Numbered from the stretch's first letter, positions 1 to 8,518 are shown. The stretch is 64,000 nucleotides of DNA from Butyrivibrio fibrisolvens (GCF_037113525.1 NZ_CP146963.1:2108001-2172000), one strand, 5' to 3'. The notes: generated by a model from the letters alone, not told the origin. Made by a program: numbers and translations.

Positions 1-326
1 TTGAAGCAGGTGTAACTACTCTTTCAGGTGGCAATCAGCAGAAAGTGGTTCTGTCTAAGTGGATGTTCACTGAGCCGGATATATTAATTCTTGATGAGCC
101 GACACGAGGTATCGATGTAGGTGCTAAATATGAGATCTACAAGCTGATACATCAACTGGCTGATGAGGGGAAAGCTGTCATCCTGGTATCATCTGAACTA
201 CCTGAACTTCTGGGTATGGCAGACAGGATCTACACTATCTTCGAAGGAACCATTACAGGTGAACTTCTAAGTAGTGAAGCTGATCAGGAAGTATTGATGA
301 AGAAGATGACGATTACATCAAACTAA
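1..326 (+). CDS. gguA: Sugar ABC importer ATPase, C-terminal part (GguA/MmsA type)
   Basis: Only the last ~107 codons are in the window; the reading frame enters at base 3. The visible part holds the ABC signature LSGGNQQK, Walker B followed by DEPTRGIDVG and the switch region VSSELPELLG. These are hallmarks of the second ABC domain of the double-domain ATPases that energise CUT2 monosaccharide importers (XylG, MglA, GguA). The permease starts 18 bases downstream and a ChvE-like binding protein follows, so this is the ATPase of that importer, working at the inner face of the membrane. The GguA/MmsA label rests on the neighbours, which look like GguB and ChvE; the missing N-terminal half could not be checked. 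Confidence 0.9.
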   Translation, partial: EAGVTTLSGGNQQKVVLSKWMFTEPDILILDEPTRGIDVGAKYEIYKLIHQLADEGKAVILVSSELPELLGMADRIYTIFEGTITGELLSSEADQEVLMKKMTITSN

Positions 327-344
327 TATATGGGATAGGAAAGG

Positions 345-1571
345 GTGGATACAATAATGAAATATATCAAACAGATATTGGGTGGGGAACTTCGCCAATA
401 TACAATGGTTCTTGCTTTGGGACTTCTTGTTATCATATTCGATATCATCTCAGGAGGAAGGATGCTGACTTCTTCCAACGTTCAGAATCTTATATCAGGT
501 AATGCTTACGTTCTTGTACTGGCTCTGGGTATGCTGATGGTTATCGTTATAGGTCAGATCGACCTGTCGGTTGGCTCTGTTGCAGGTTTTGCCGGAATGG
601 TCATGGCGCTTGTTGCACGAGACTACAATATTCCATGGTGGTGTGCAGTTCTTGTTGCTATTGCGATTGGTATACTTGCAGGTGCATGGCATGGATTCTT
701 TTTATCACAGCTGGGTATTCCGGGATTTATCACAACACTAGGCGGAATGATGATCTTCAGAGGAGGGGTTATCTGGATCTCACATTCTATCTCAGTACCT
801 GCACCCGAGGAACTTAAGTGGTTTGGAGCAGGTTATCTTCCCGAATGGGGACCGGCATTCACAGGAATGAACAATTCTACACTTCTTCTTGGAATCATCG
901 GAATAGTATGCTACATGATCGCTCAGATAAGAAAGTACAAACATTCAGGTGACGGAACAGGTGAGAAGGATGCGTTATGGGCAGTAGTTGTAAGAATAAT
1001 CCTTATGTCAGTTCTCATAGGTTATTTTACCTGGTTGTTTGGATCAGGTCGTGTGGGAACATCTTTCCCGGTACCGGGACTTATCCTTCTGCTTCTTACA
1101 ATTATCTATCATATTATCACTCAGCGTACTGAGTATGGTCGTCATGTATATGCGGTAGGTGGTAATAAGTCTGCAGCAGCTCTTTCCGGTGTTAATGTAA
1201 AGAAGACCTATTTCCTTACAATGGTCAATATGTCATTTCTTGCAGCAGTTGCAGGTATCCTGTTCGTAGGACGTTCTACAGCAGCAGGACCGGCAGATGG
1301 TACATCCTGGGAGATGGATGCGATTGCATCAGTATTCATCGGCGGCGCAGCTGTATCAGGTGGTGTTGGTACTATCCTTGCAACAATCGTCGGTGGTCTT
1401 GTAATGGCTGTTCTTAACAACGGACTGATGCTTATGGGAGTTGGCGCAGACAAGACACAGGTTATCAAGGGATTTGTACTTCTTGCAGCAGTTGCTTTTG
1501 ATGTATACAACAAAAAGAGCGGCAAGGCTTCTATAATCGGAAGATTGTTCCCAAGTAAAGAGTCAAAGTGA
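345..1571 (+). CDS. gguB: Monosaccharide ABC importer permease (GguB/MmsB type)
   Basis: A 404-408 residue, very hydrophobic protein with about ten predicted membrane segments, of the BPD_transp_2 family that forms the channel of CUT2 sugar importers. It has the longer form typical of GguB, with a hydrophilic insert around residues 185-205, and the conserved stretch RSTAAGPADGTSWEMDAI near the C terminus. Two starts are possible: GTG at 345 and ATG at 357. The purine-rich ribosome site at 337-345 fits the GTG with a 5-base gap, or the ATG with about 11. The gene lies 18 bases after the ATPase gene and 74 before the binding-protein gene, in one operon. The likely cargo is pentoses or hexoses released from plant polysaccharide; the exact sugar cannot be read from the sequence. 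Confidence 0.9.
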   Translation: MDTIMKYIKQILGGELRQYTMVLALGLLVIIFDIISGGRMLTSSNVQNLISGNAYVLVLALGMLMVIVIGQIDLSVGSVAGFAGMVMALVARDYNIPWWCAVLVAIAIGILAGAWHGFFLSQLGIPGFITTLGGMMIFRGGVIWISHSISVPAPEELKWFGAGYLPEWGPAFTGMNNSTLLLGIIGIVCYMIAQIRKYKHSGDGTGEKDALWAVVVRIILMSVLIGYFTWLFGSGRVGTSFPVPGLILLLLTIIYHIITQRTEYGRHVYAVGGNKSAAALSGVNVKKTYFLTMVNMSFLAAVAGILFVGRSTAAGPADGTSWEMDAIASVFIGGAAVSGGVGTILATIVGGLVMAVLNNGLMLMGVGADKTQVIKGFVLLAAVAFDVYNKKSGKASIIGRLFPSKESK

Positions 1572-1645
1572 TGTCTGGAAGGCAAGCCTGCTATATTATG
1601 CCGGGCCTTAAATAAATAGCGAAAAACAATTTAGGAGGGTGAAAA

Positions 1646-2776
1646 ATGAGAAAAAGAGCATTAATGTCAATGGTTATGGTTGCCAGTCTGATGATAGCAT
1701 CATTAACCGGATGTGGCGGAAGCAGAGGGGGAGACGTTGAAACGCCGGCGTCTGGCGGAGCTTCAGATAATAGCGCAGTTACGTCAGGTGAAATGCCAGG
1801 ATTTGAAGAGGGCGCAACAATCGGTGTATCTCTTCCATGGCTTGGAACTCAGAACTGGAAAGAAGCTGAGGAAATGTTCACACAGCAGCTTACAGATGCA
1901 GGATATAATCCAATCGTACAGGCAGCGGATCAGAAAGTAACACAGCAGCAACAGCAGATCGAGTCTATGATAGAGAACGGCGCTAAGGTCATAGTAGTAG
2001 GACCTGTAGACGGATCACAGCTTGGATCAGTTCTGGAACAGGCCAAGGAAGCAGGAGTATATGTAATAGGTTATGACAGACTTCTTGAGAACACATCAGG
2101 CGTTGACGGAGTAGTTCAGTTCGGTTCTGTCAAGACAGGTGAACTTCAGGCACAGGCACTTCTTGATGGCCTTGCAAAAGAAAAAGGTGAGGGACCTTAT
2201 AACATCGAGCTCTTCGGCGGCGGACCTGCTGACCCTAATGCTCCTAACTTCTTCACAGGTGCAATGTCAGTTCTTCAGCCCAAGATCGATGACGGAACAC
2301 TCGTAGTTGTATCCGGCCAAACAGACTTCACACAGTGTGCAACAGTTGACTGGGATAATGCAAAGGCTCAGTCAAGAATGGATTCACTTCTTTCAGGCTT
2401 CTATTCTGACAAGAACATAGACGGTGTTCTGTGCCCTAACGATGGTATAGCAAGAGCATGTATCACAGCTTGTGAGAACGCTGGTCAGGACATTCCTGTT
2501 GTATCAGGTCTTGATGCAGAGAACGAGTCAGTTGAATGGGTATGGCAGGGACGTCAGTACTCAACAGTAGCTAAGCCAACTGAAGATCTTGTTGCCAAGA
2601 CAATCGAGATCATCGATTCACTTCAGGCAGGTAAGGGAATGCCATCTACAGATGTTAAGGTAGATAATGGTGTCATCGAAGTTCCGATCTATGAGCTTCC
2701 TCCTGTAGTAGTTACTAAGGACAATGCAAAAGAAGTATTTGCAAACGATCCTTCAAGACTTGAACTGTTAAAATAA
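1646..2776 (+). CDS. chvE: ChvE-like sugar-binding lipoprotein
   Basis: A 376-residue periplasmic-binding-protein-type lipoprotein. Residues 1-23 form a signal peptide ending in a lipobox (SLTGC), followed by a Gly/Ser-rich linker. The mature domain begins with IGVSLPWLGTQNW and continues with the type I sugar-binding fold (Peripla_BP_4). The SLPW...QNW opening and the long insert rich in Gln-Gln-Gln-Gln-Gln match the ChvE/MmsE group rather than ribose- or galactose-binding proteins. It would capture monosaccharides outside the membrane for the ATPase and permease encoded just upstream. A good ribosome site (AGGAGGG) lies 7 bases before the ATG. A strong terminator follows at 2801, closing the operon. 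Confidence 0.92.
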   Translation: MRKRALMSMVMVASLMIASLTGCGGSRGGDVETPASGGASDNSAVTSGEMPGFEEGATIGVSLPWLGTQNWKEAEEMFTQQLTDAGYNPIVQAADQKVTQQQQQIESMIENGAKVIVVGPVDGSQLGSVLEQAKEAGVYVIGYDRLLENTSGVDGVVQFGSVKTGELQAQALLDGLAKEKGEGPYNIELFGGGPADPNAPNFFTGAMSVLQPKIDDGTLVVVSGQTDFTQCATVDWDNAKAQSRMDSLLSGFYSDKNIDGVLCPNDGIARACITACENAGQDIPVVSGLDAENESVEWVWQGRQYSTVAKPTEDLVAKTIEIIDSLQAGKGMPSTDVKVDNGVIEVPIYELPPVVVTKDNAKEVFANDPSRLELLK

Positions 2777-2800
2777 CATATCAATGAATTTGGATCAGAT

Positions 2801-2834
2801 AGGGCGGTGAGATAATTCACCGCTCTGTTTTTTA
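2801..2834 (+). terminator. Intrinsic terminator after the sugar importer operon
   Basis: A 10-bp stem (AGGGCGGTGA pairing with TCACCGCTCT, one G-U pair) with a 6-base loop, followed by a T-rich tract with six consecutive T residues. It lies 25 bases after the chvE stop codon. Confidence 0.9.
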
Positions 2835-3029
2835 TATCCAAGGATCAACAGCTTTTGTGCCATCAGTTGTAGGGCTTATCATAGCAGGCGAGATCATTAA
2901 TGATCTTACAGCTTGCTGATTGTATCTGATTAGTGAATATCCCGCATGTTCTGTAAGCTGGATGTTTGAAAATACTATAAGTGCTTTTGGGTAAAAAGAT
3001 AGTAAATAGTTAATAATATTAATTAAAAT

Positions 3030-3090
3030 CCCGATAATATTATAAGCAGGTAGTGTAAATATATTGCGTTCTATCACCTTTTATCGGGGG
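3030..3090 (+). promoter_or_regulatory. Stem that can hide the ribosome site of the downstream cyclase
   Basis: CCCGATAA at 3030-3037 is exactly complementary to TTATCGGG at 3081-3088. The latter overlaps the GGGGG ribosome site (3086-3090) that lies five bases before the ATG at 3096. In the mRNA this 8-bp stem with a 43-base loop would cover the Shine-Dalgarno sequence and could limit translation. That is an inference from complementarity only; no known riboswitch was recognised in the loop. Confidence 0.4.
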
Positions 3091-3095
3091 CATTT

Positions 3096-4202
3096 ATGAA
3101 TATATGTAAGCGTATTAAAGCTTATTGGGATTCACTTGAAGATATATATGACCGTACATATTTTTTGATAGTCATCATTGGTTTTGCTGTTGGATTACTG
3201 ACAGCAACCGTGACTGTGTTCGAAGATATAGGCGCCTGGTCATATATCATTGATTATATCGGCAGTATAGCTATTCTGATCATAGGAATATGGACCATTA
3301 AGACGAATCGTAAGCAGATAGGGCATATAGCTCTGCCTATAGTACTTAACTGTTTTATCATGCCGGCGTCATTCTGGGCCTGCGGCGGGCTTCATACAGG
3401 GACCATCCTGTTTTTTTTAGCATGCCTTTTTACTGTTGGGGTACTTCTTAACGGATGGACCATGTATATAGTTTATGGGATATGCTTTGCTGTTCAGTCT
3501 GTAGCTATATGGCTTTCATATTTTTATCCTGATATTGTCATAATTAAGCCTTTGTCAACAGAGACTGCTTATATCGTGGATTTTAATATTGCGCTGCTTT
3601 TTACATCTCTTGCCCTTCTTGGGATTACTTCTATGGTATACAAGGCATACGGAGATGAGCGTAATAAGAATAGGAAGCTCATAGAAAGGCTCAGGAATCT
3701 CTCGGAAAAAGATGAACTCTCAGGTCTTTACAATAGAAGAGAACTTTTTATAGTGCTGGAACACTTGTACAACGAAGACGAGGGTCAGACCAAATATGTG
3801 CATCTTGAAAACGGCATCCTTGCCATGATAGATATTGATAATTTTAAGTCCTTAAATGATACCTATGGACACCTTTTTGGAGATGAAGTCCTTAGAAAGA
3901 CTGCAAAGGTCATCCAAAGTGATATGAATATATCTCATGCCGAGATGGCTTTTAGATACGGCGGTGAAGAGTTTATATGTATCATGAACCTGAATCAAAG
4001 AGATGAAGCATATCAAAGAGTAGATTCTATAAGAAAGAAAATAGAAAGTCTTGAATGGGATGGCTATCCGGGGCTTAAAGTCACTATAAGCGGCGGAGTT
4101 GTATGCTGCGCAGATTATGAGAACTTCAATGATGCACTCAAAGAAGTTGATAAGCTTTTATACAAAGCCAAGGAAACAGGCAAGAACCGGATAATCGTAT
4201 AG
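3096..4202 (+). CDS. Membrane-bound diguanylate cyclase
   Basis: A 368-residue protein. Residues ~20-185 contain about six hydrophobic segments and form a membrane sensor region with no extracytoplasmic domain I recognise. Residues ~205-368 form a complete GGDEF domain: it opens with DELSGLYNRREL, has the metal/substrate motif DIDNFKSLNDTYGH, and carries the active-site loop GGEEF. It should therefore make cyclic di-GMP from two GTP. An inhibitory-site RxxD motif just before GGEEF is not obvious. The ATG at 3096 has an unusual ribosome site of five G residues that can be sequestered by an upstream stem. The gene is monocistronic, between the sugar importer operon and a terminator at 4331. Confidence 0.92.
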   Translation: MNICKRIKAYWDSLEDIYDRTYFLIVIIGFAVGLLTATVTVFEDIGAWSYIIDYIGSIAILIIGIWTIKTNRKQIGHIALPIVLNCFIMPASFWACGGLHTGTILFFLACLFTVGVLLNGWTMYIVYGICFAVQSVAIWLSYFYPDIVIIKPLSTETAYIVDFNIALLFTSLALLGITSMVYKAYGDERNKNRKLIERLRNLSEKDELSGLYNRRELFIVLEHLYNEDEGQTKYVHLENGILAMIDIDNFKSLNDTYGHLFGDEVLRKTAKVIQSDMNISHAEMAFRYGGEEFICIMNLNQRDEAYQRVDSIRKKIESLEWDGYPGLKVTISGGVVCCADYENFNDALKEVDKLLYKAKETGKNRIIV

Positions 4203-4330
4203 ATATCCTTAATTTACTATTTGTATAGCTGTAGATGTACGGCGAGATGCTGGGTTACAGAACCACACATGTAGACAAGCTCCCTATGGAAGACATAATA
4301 TAAGTTAATATCTCTAAAATGTTAATACAA

Positions 4331-4367
4331 AATCCCTCGACTTAAAACAAAGCCGGGGGATTTTTTT
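4331..4367 (+). terminator. Intrinsic terminator after the diguanylate cyclase
   Basis: AATCCCTCG (4331-4339) pairs with CGGGGGATT (4354-4362) through nine pairs including one G-U, and is followed by a run of T residues to 4367. It lies 128 bases beyond the stop codon, so the 3' UTR is long. Confidence 0.85.
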
Positions 4368-4373
4368 GCGTAT

Positions 4374-4463
4374 TTATAAACTCAAACCTCTCATTTGGAC
4401 TATATGTCTTTGCAAATTCCTTGATGATACTGAGCCGTCTAAGTAGTAGGTTTGAGTTTATAA
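4374..4463. repeat. Inverted repeat sharing a motif with the 12-kb palindrome
   Basis: Perfect 16-bp arms, TTATAAACTCAAACCT (4374-4389) and AGGTTTGAGTTTATAA (4448-4463). The spacer contains TGCAAATTCCTTGATGATAC (4411-4430) and then AAGTAG (4441-4446). The same motif, with one change in the first part, occurs at 12140-12159 on the right arm of the large palindrome, again followed by AAGTAG at about the same distance. The element therefore looks like a shortened relative of the 12-kb repeat. No function is known to me. Confidence 0.65.
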
Positions 4464-4699
4464 CCGCTCAAAATTACGCCTATACCACTTAAATATATTT
4501 ATAGCAACTATCAGCAATCGGTTATGGACGCATATTCATTACGATGGCAATATAAGTTCTAACAATTAACAAATCACTCAAACAACTAACGAACCACCCA
4601 GGCAACTAAGTACATACAAATGCGGCAAGACATTAAAGGTTAGCTTGCAGATGTATTAGTAGTAACGAGCACACAAGAATTAGAAAGGAAGTAATGATT

Positions 4700-6022
4700 A
4701 TGGCAGACAGAGAATACGGTTTTGATACTTTGAAGATTTTGGCAGGTTATGATTCAGCAGATAACAAGTATTCAGTTTCACCTCCAATCTATCACACAGC
4801 AGCATTTGACTTTAGAGACACAGAGCATGCTGAGAATCTTTTTACTTATAAAGAAGCAGGATATCTTTATACAAGAGTTGGAAATCCTACTGTAACTTAT
4901 TTTTCTGAAAGAGTTAAGGCACTTGAAGGAGCTAAGAACGCTGTAGCTGTTGGATCAGGAATGGCTGCTATCACATTCACACTTCTAAATCTTGCAGCTA
5001 AGGGCGGAACAATCCTTGCTTCACCTTATCTGTATGGAGGAACAATAGACAGTTTCGACAGACTGTTCCCTGAAGTTGGAGTGAAGATAAAGCTTACAAG
5101 AAGCGTACTTGATCCTGCCGAGCTTGATAAGGAGCTTGCAGAAAGTGATGACGTAAAGGGAATATACCTTGAGTCAATATCCAATCCCAATGCATATCTT
5201 CCTGATATAGATGCTATATCCAAGGTAGCTCATAAGTACGGCGTACCTGTTGTTGTTGATAATACAGTAGCAACTCCTTACATATACAGACCACTTGAAC
5301 ACGGAGCTGACATCGTAGTATATTCTGCAACCAAGGGTCTTACAGGACATGGCAATATCATTGCAGGCCTCATTCTTGATAATGGTAAGCTCGACTATTA
5401 TACAGAAGATAAATATCCTCAGTTCTACGAGCCTATCGTAATGCTTAAGGGTAAGAGTCCTAAGGATGTGTTCCCGGATAACTTCTTCATATTCCGTGCA
5501 ATACTTGTATACCTTAACCTTCTTGGAGCAGCGCTTTCACCCAATGATGCATATCTTGGAATCCTTGGTCTTGAGACCCTTTCAGAAAGAGTAGCTAAGC
5601 AGAGTTCAAACGCTCTTAAGATCGCTGAGTATCTTGAAAGTTCACCTGCAGTTGAGTGGGTTCGCTATCCAAAGCTTAGCTCTTATAAGTACAAAGAAGT
5701 TGCGGACAAGCATCTTACAAGAGGCGGCGGAGGACTTCTTTCTTTCGGAATAAAGGGAAGTAAGGAACAGGAAGCTCTTTTCCTTAATAATCTTAAGCTC
5801 TTCCATTATCTTGTAAATCTTGGAGACGTGCGTTCACTTATAGTAAACTCACCGGATACTACTCACAGTGAACTTACAGATGAGGAAAAAGAGCTTGCAG
5901 ATATCCCTGCAAATCTTATCAGGATCTCAGTAGGTCTTGAGGATGTTAACGATCTTATTAAAGATCTGGATCAGGCCTTCAAGGCAGCAGGACTTCTGGA
6001 TGCAGACAGCTCTGCAGCATAA
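4700..6022 (+). CDS. metY: O-acetylhomoserine sulfhydrylase (MetY-like PLP enzyme)
   Basis: A 440-residue protein of the Cys/Met-metabolism PLP family. It would make homocysteine from O-acetylhomoserine and sulfide in the cytoplasm. It has the MetY-type opening (REYGFDTLKILAGY), the PLP ring-binding region GSGMAAITFTLLNL, the Asp of VVVDNTVATPY, and the Schiff-base lysine in YSATKGLTGHGN. Length (~430-440) fits O-acetylhomoserine sulfhydrylase rather than the shorter cystathionine gamma-synthase. I place the start at ATG 4700, with AAGGAAG 8 bases upstream; an in-frame ATG at 4694 would leave only 2 bases. An SsuABC-like importer follows, suggesting that the imported compound feeds sulfur to this enzyme. 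Confidence 0.9.
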   Translation: MADREYGFDTLKILAGYDSADNKYSVSPPIYHTAAFDFRDTEHAENLFTYKEAGYLYTRVGNPTVTYFSERVKALEGAKNAVAVGSGMAAITFTLLNLAAKGGTILASPYLYGGTIDSFDRLFPEVGVKIKLTRSVLDPAELDKELAESDDVKGIYLESISNPNAYLPDIDAISKVAHKYGVPVVVDNTVATPYIYRPLEHGADIVVYSATKGLTGHGNIIAGLILDNGKLDYYTEDKYPQFYEPIVMLKGKSPKDVFPDNFFIFRAILVYLNLLGAALSPNDAYLGILGLETLSERVAKQSSNALKIAEYLESSPAVEWVRYPKLSSYKYKEVADKHLTRGGGGLLSFGIKGSKEQEALFLNNLKLFHYLVNLGDVRSLIVNSPDTTHSELTDEEKELADIPANLIRISVGLEDVNDLIKDLDQAFKAAGLLDADSSAA

Positions 6023-6115
6023 GGGGTTAAAGGAGCTATATTAAGGGGATTGTCAGGCGCTTATATACATATGCATAGAAGTGCTCTGACAAGCTTATTT
6101 CAAAAGAGGATGAAT

Positions 6116-7204
6116 ATGAAAAGTATAAATTTGTTTAAAAAGGTAGTCTGTGTCGGACTATCACTTTCACTTCTGACAGCCTGCTCAGTGACTTCTAATG
6201 AAAGCGTTGTAGAAGATGAAAAGGTAGCTACAGCTGATTCTAATACTGCAGGATCATCGGATGCTGCATCCGGAGATTATAAATACGGCAAGATAGATAT
6301 CCCGGGCAAGGACGGAGCCCTTTGCGGAGCGCCTATTTATATTGCCTATGAAAATGGATATTTTGCCGAAGAAGGTTTTGACGTAACACTGATATCAGCA
6401 GACTTTGAGACCAGGAAGATCGGACTTAACAACGGTACTATACCGATTGTAAACGGGGATTTCCAGTTCTTCCCATCTATCGAGAATGGGATAGATGTTA
6501 AGGTCGTAGACGGACTTCATGAGGGATGCATCAAGTTCGCAGTAAGGCCTGATTCTGATATAGAGACCGTGGAGGATTTGAAAGGCAAGAAGATTGGTGT
6601 GGATGAGATAGGCGGAACACCTCACCAGGTTGCAAGCTTATGGCTTGAAAATGCAGGTATATCTGCAGATCCTGCTAATGGTGAGGTGACATTCCTTCCG
6701 TATTCTGACGGCAACCTTGAGTTTGAGGCACTTTCAAGCGGAGAGATAGACGTTGCAGCTCTTTGGGATCCACTTGGATCAATCCATGAGAAGGCAGGAG
6801 ATGTGAAGATCATCTTCGACCTTGGAACGGATGAATATTTTAAGGACAGATTCTGCTGCTTCCTATATGCCTCTACCAAGGTGCTTGAAGAAAATCCCGA
6901 AGAAGTTGCGGCACTCCTTCGAGCTTATAGGAAAGCTCAGGAATGGATATATGAGAATCCCGAAGAAGCAGTCAATATCATCGTAGAGAAGAACTATGCT
7001 GCTATTGAAGATAAGGACCTTGCAGTAGAGCTTATAAAGAGCTACGGCTATCCGTCAGCAACGCAGCATGCAGATAACTGGGATGAGACTGTAGAAGATA
7101 ATGTGAGATATTTTGCAGGTGGTCTGTATGACATCGGCTATCTAAAAACGGATCCCGAAGAGTTTACTGATACCGTATATCAGAAAGTTGATGTGGGTAA
7201 CTGA
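6116..7204 (+). CDS. SsuA/NMT1-like substrate-binding lipoprotein
   Basis: A 362-residue lipoprotein. Its signal peptide ends in a lipobox (SLLTAC, residues ~16-22) before an acidic/Ser linker. The mature part belongs to the NMT1/SsuA group of type II binding proteins: GAPIYIAYENGYFAEEGFDV near the start, then DLKGKKIGVDEIGGTPHQVA and the ENPEEVAALLRAYRKAQEW helix. Such proteins bind sulfonates, nitrate, thiamin precursors or similar small anions or amines. It lies 93 bases after the sulfhydrylase gene and before a matching permease. The longest frame begins at 6050, but the ribosome site AGAGG at 6105-6109 points to ATG 6116, giving a normal signal peptide. Sulfonate or another organosulfur compound is the likely cargo by context only. 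Confidence 0.85.
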   Translation: MKSINLFKKVVCVGLSLSLLTACSVTSNESVVEDEKVATADSNTAGSSDAASGDYKYGKIDIPGKDGALCGAPIYIAYENGYFAEEGFDVTLISADFETRKIGLNNGTIPIVNGDFQFFPSIENGIDVKVVDGLHEGCIKFAVRPDSDIETVEDLKGKKIGVDEIGGTPHQVASLWLENAGISADPANGEVTFLPYSDGNLEFEALSSGEIDVAALWDPLGSIHEKAGDVKIIFDLGTDEYFKDRFCCFLYASTKVLEENPEEVAALLRAYRKAQEWIYENPEEAVNIIVEKNYAAIEDKDLAVELIKSYGYPSATQHADNWDETVEDNVRYFAGGLYDIGYLKTDPEEFTDTVYQKVDVGN

Positions 7205-7308
7205 TTGAAATAAAAAATACTAATATGCAAATGAAGTAGTTGTTGTGTTCTCACGGACTATCATTATAAAGATTGTCTGTGAGAACAAATCTTTATCAGA
7301 GGATTGAT

Positions 7309-8391
7309 ATGGACGTAGAAGTTGCGATCAAAACAGCCAGGCAAAAGCGTAGTGATATAAAAAACATTGATAACAGTATTTATAATTATAAGAATACGAA
7401 ATATATGCTTCTAAAGATTTTATTTACAATATCAGGATTTGTAGCAGCTATCCTGGTCAATATCCTATTCCCTCAAAAGGCTGATGTAGAGTTTAAGACA
7501 TATACGCTAAATCTTTTGAACCTGAAGATTGGTTTCAATATGAACAGTGCTTATATAGTAGTACTTATAGCACTTATCCTTATATATGGAACATCTGGAT
7601 TCATATCACTTTTTCAAAAAGATAGAAGGAAGTTATATGCCAAGAATGCCGCATTCAGGTTCTTCCTGGGAATAGCTCTTGCTATATGGGATATAGGAGG
7701 GACTAAGCTACAGATCTTTGCACAGCCTTTTTTCCCTGGACCGGCCCAGATCATAGAAGCCTATATCGCTGATGGAAGCTACATAGTCCAGAATACGCTG
7801 TATTCGATAAGACTTTATGCTGCAGGTTTTAGCTGCGGCGTACTTCTGGGAGTCGGAACAGGTATACTGATCGGATGGTTTCCGAAGGTATATTACTGGG
7901 TATTCCCTGTTCTTAAGATAACAGGAGTAGTACCTGCGGTTGCCTGGATGCCTTTTGCTCTTACACTTCTACCTACTTCTTTTAGCGCAGCTGTATTTCT
8001 GATCGTAATATGCGCATGGTTTCAGATTGCATTCCTTACAGCTCAGGGTATACAAAGTACTCCAAAGCAAAGCTATGAAGCTGCAAGAGTTCTCGGCGGA
8101 GGTCAGATCAATCAGATAATTCATGTTGCTATACCTCATGCAATGCCTGATATCTTCACCGGCATAGGTTCTGCCAATGCTATGGCGTTTACAACTCTTG
8201 TAATGAGCGAGATGCTGGGTCAGCCAGGCGGTCTTGGCTATTATATTAACCAGTCCAAGGTATGGAGTGCATATTATAAGGTTCTTGCTGCGATTGTTAT
8301 CATGGCTGTTCTTTTTTCTTTTATCAATTTCTTAATAGGTCTTATAAGAAAAAGAGTTCTTAGATGGCAGCAGGGAGTTGTTAAGGTGTAA
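7309..8391 (+). CDS. SsuC/TauC-like ABC permease with N-terminal extension
   Basis: A 360-residue membrane protein. The C-terminal ~230 residues form a BPD_transp_1 domain of the SsuC/TauC/nitrate permease type, including the EAA loop (EAARVLGGG...IHVAIP). The N-terminal ~125 residues add about three hydrophobic segments (around 35-55, 80-105 and 125-140) that ordinary SsuC proteins lack. The start at ATG 7309 has CAGAGG six bases upstream; the longest frame (TTG 7273) has none. It is part of the importer with the upstream binding protein and the ATPase at 8526, but is separated from the latter by 134 bases packed with hairpins. Confidence 0.85.
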   Translation: MDVEVAIKTARQKRSDIKNIDNSIYNYKNTKYMLLKILFTISGFVAAILVNILFPQKADVEFKTYTLNLLNLKIGFNMNSAYIVVLIALILIYGTSGFISLFQKDRRKLYAKNAAFRFFLGIALAIWDIGGTKLQIFAQPFFPGPAQIIEAYIADGSYIVQNTLYSIRLYAAGFSCGVLLGVGTGILIGWFPKVYYWVFPVLKITGVVPAVAWMPFALTLLPTSFSAAVFLIVICAWFQIAFLTAQGIQSTPKQSYEAARVLGGGQINQIIHVAIPHAMPDIFTGIGSANAMAFTTLVMSEMLGQPGGLGYYINQSKVWSAYYKVLAAIVIMAVLFSFINFLIGLIRKRVLRWQQGVVKV

Positions 8392-8393
8392 AA

Positions 8394-8451
8394 GTTTGAA
8401 AGTGTCCCACTTTCAAACCATGAGGTTATGAGTTTGAATAAATTCAAACTC
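8394..8451 (+). repeat. Two short GTTTGAA hairpins
   Basis: A perfect 11-bp stem (GTTTGAAAGTG/CACTTTCAAAC, loop TCC, 8394-8418) begins three bases after the permease stop codon. A second, GAGTTTGAAT/ATTCAAACTC, spans 8430-8451. Between them is ATGAGGTTATG, which resembles the end of the adjoining hairpin-tail motif. Closely related GTTTGAAAATA hairpins occur at 29941 and, more loosely, at 32501. Neither stem is followed by a T tract, so they are not ordinary terminators. Confidence 0.65.
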
Positions 8452-8454
8452 TAA

Positions 8455-8518
8455 GAAGTGGCATCGCGAGCTCTGCCACTTCCAACCATTAGTCACTAGT
8501 TCCACTCGCGACATTAGG
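8455..8518 (+). promoter_or_regulatory. Hairpin-tail motif with possible pseudoknot, copy 1
   Basis: A 9-bp stem (GAAGTGGCA/TGCCACTTC, 8455-8482) encloses the 10-base loop TCGCGAGCTC. The tail contains CAACCATTAGTCACT and then CTCGCGA (8505-8511), which is exactly complementary to TCGCGAG in the loop. The motif ends with ATTAGGTT, whose AGG is the Shine-Dalgarno of the ATPase gene at 8526. A second copy lies upstream of the PstS-like gene on the minus strand (29873-29937): loop and most of the tail are identical, and two stem pairs have changed on both sides. This looks like a structured 5' leader; the ligand or function is unknown. Confidence 0.65.

Larger units (their letters stand above)
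4203..4693. other. Intergenic region with terminator and inverted repeat
   Basis: This gap of about 490 bases holds a terminator at 4331-4367 and a 16-bp inverted repeat at 4374-4463, both listed separately. The remaining sequence upstream of the sulfhydrylase gene (4464-4680) shows no T-box specifier or AGGGTGG sequence and none of the conserved core of the SAM-I riboswitch. It is A/T-rich, and I see no clear -35/-10 pair. A small hairpin (GGTT/AACC) lies at about 4255-4266. Confidence 0.5.

Noticed and set aside
4464..4690. A SAM riboswitch or T-box upstream of the sulfhydrylase gene
   Set aside because: No SAM-I core, no AGGGTGG T-box sequence and no terminator between 4464 and the start codon were found.
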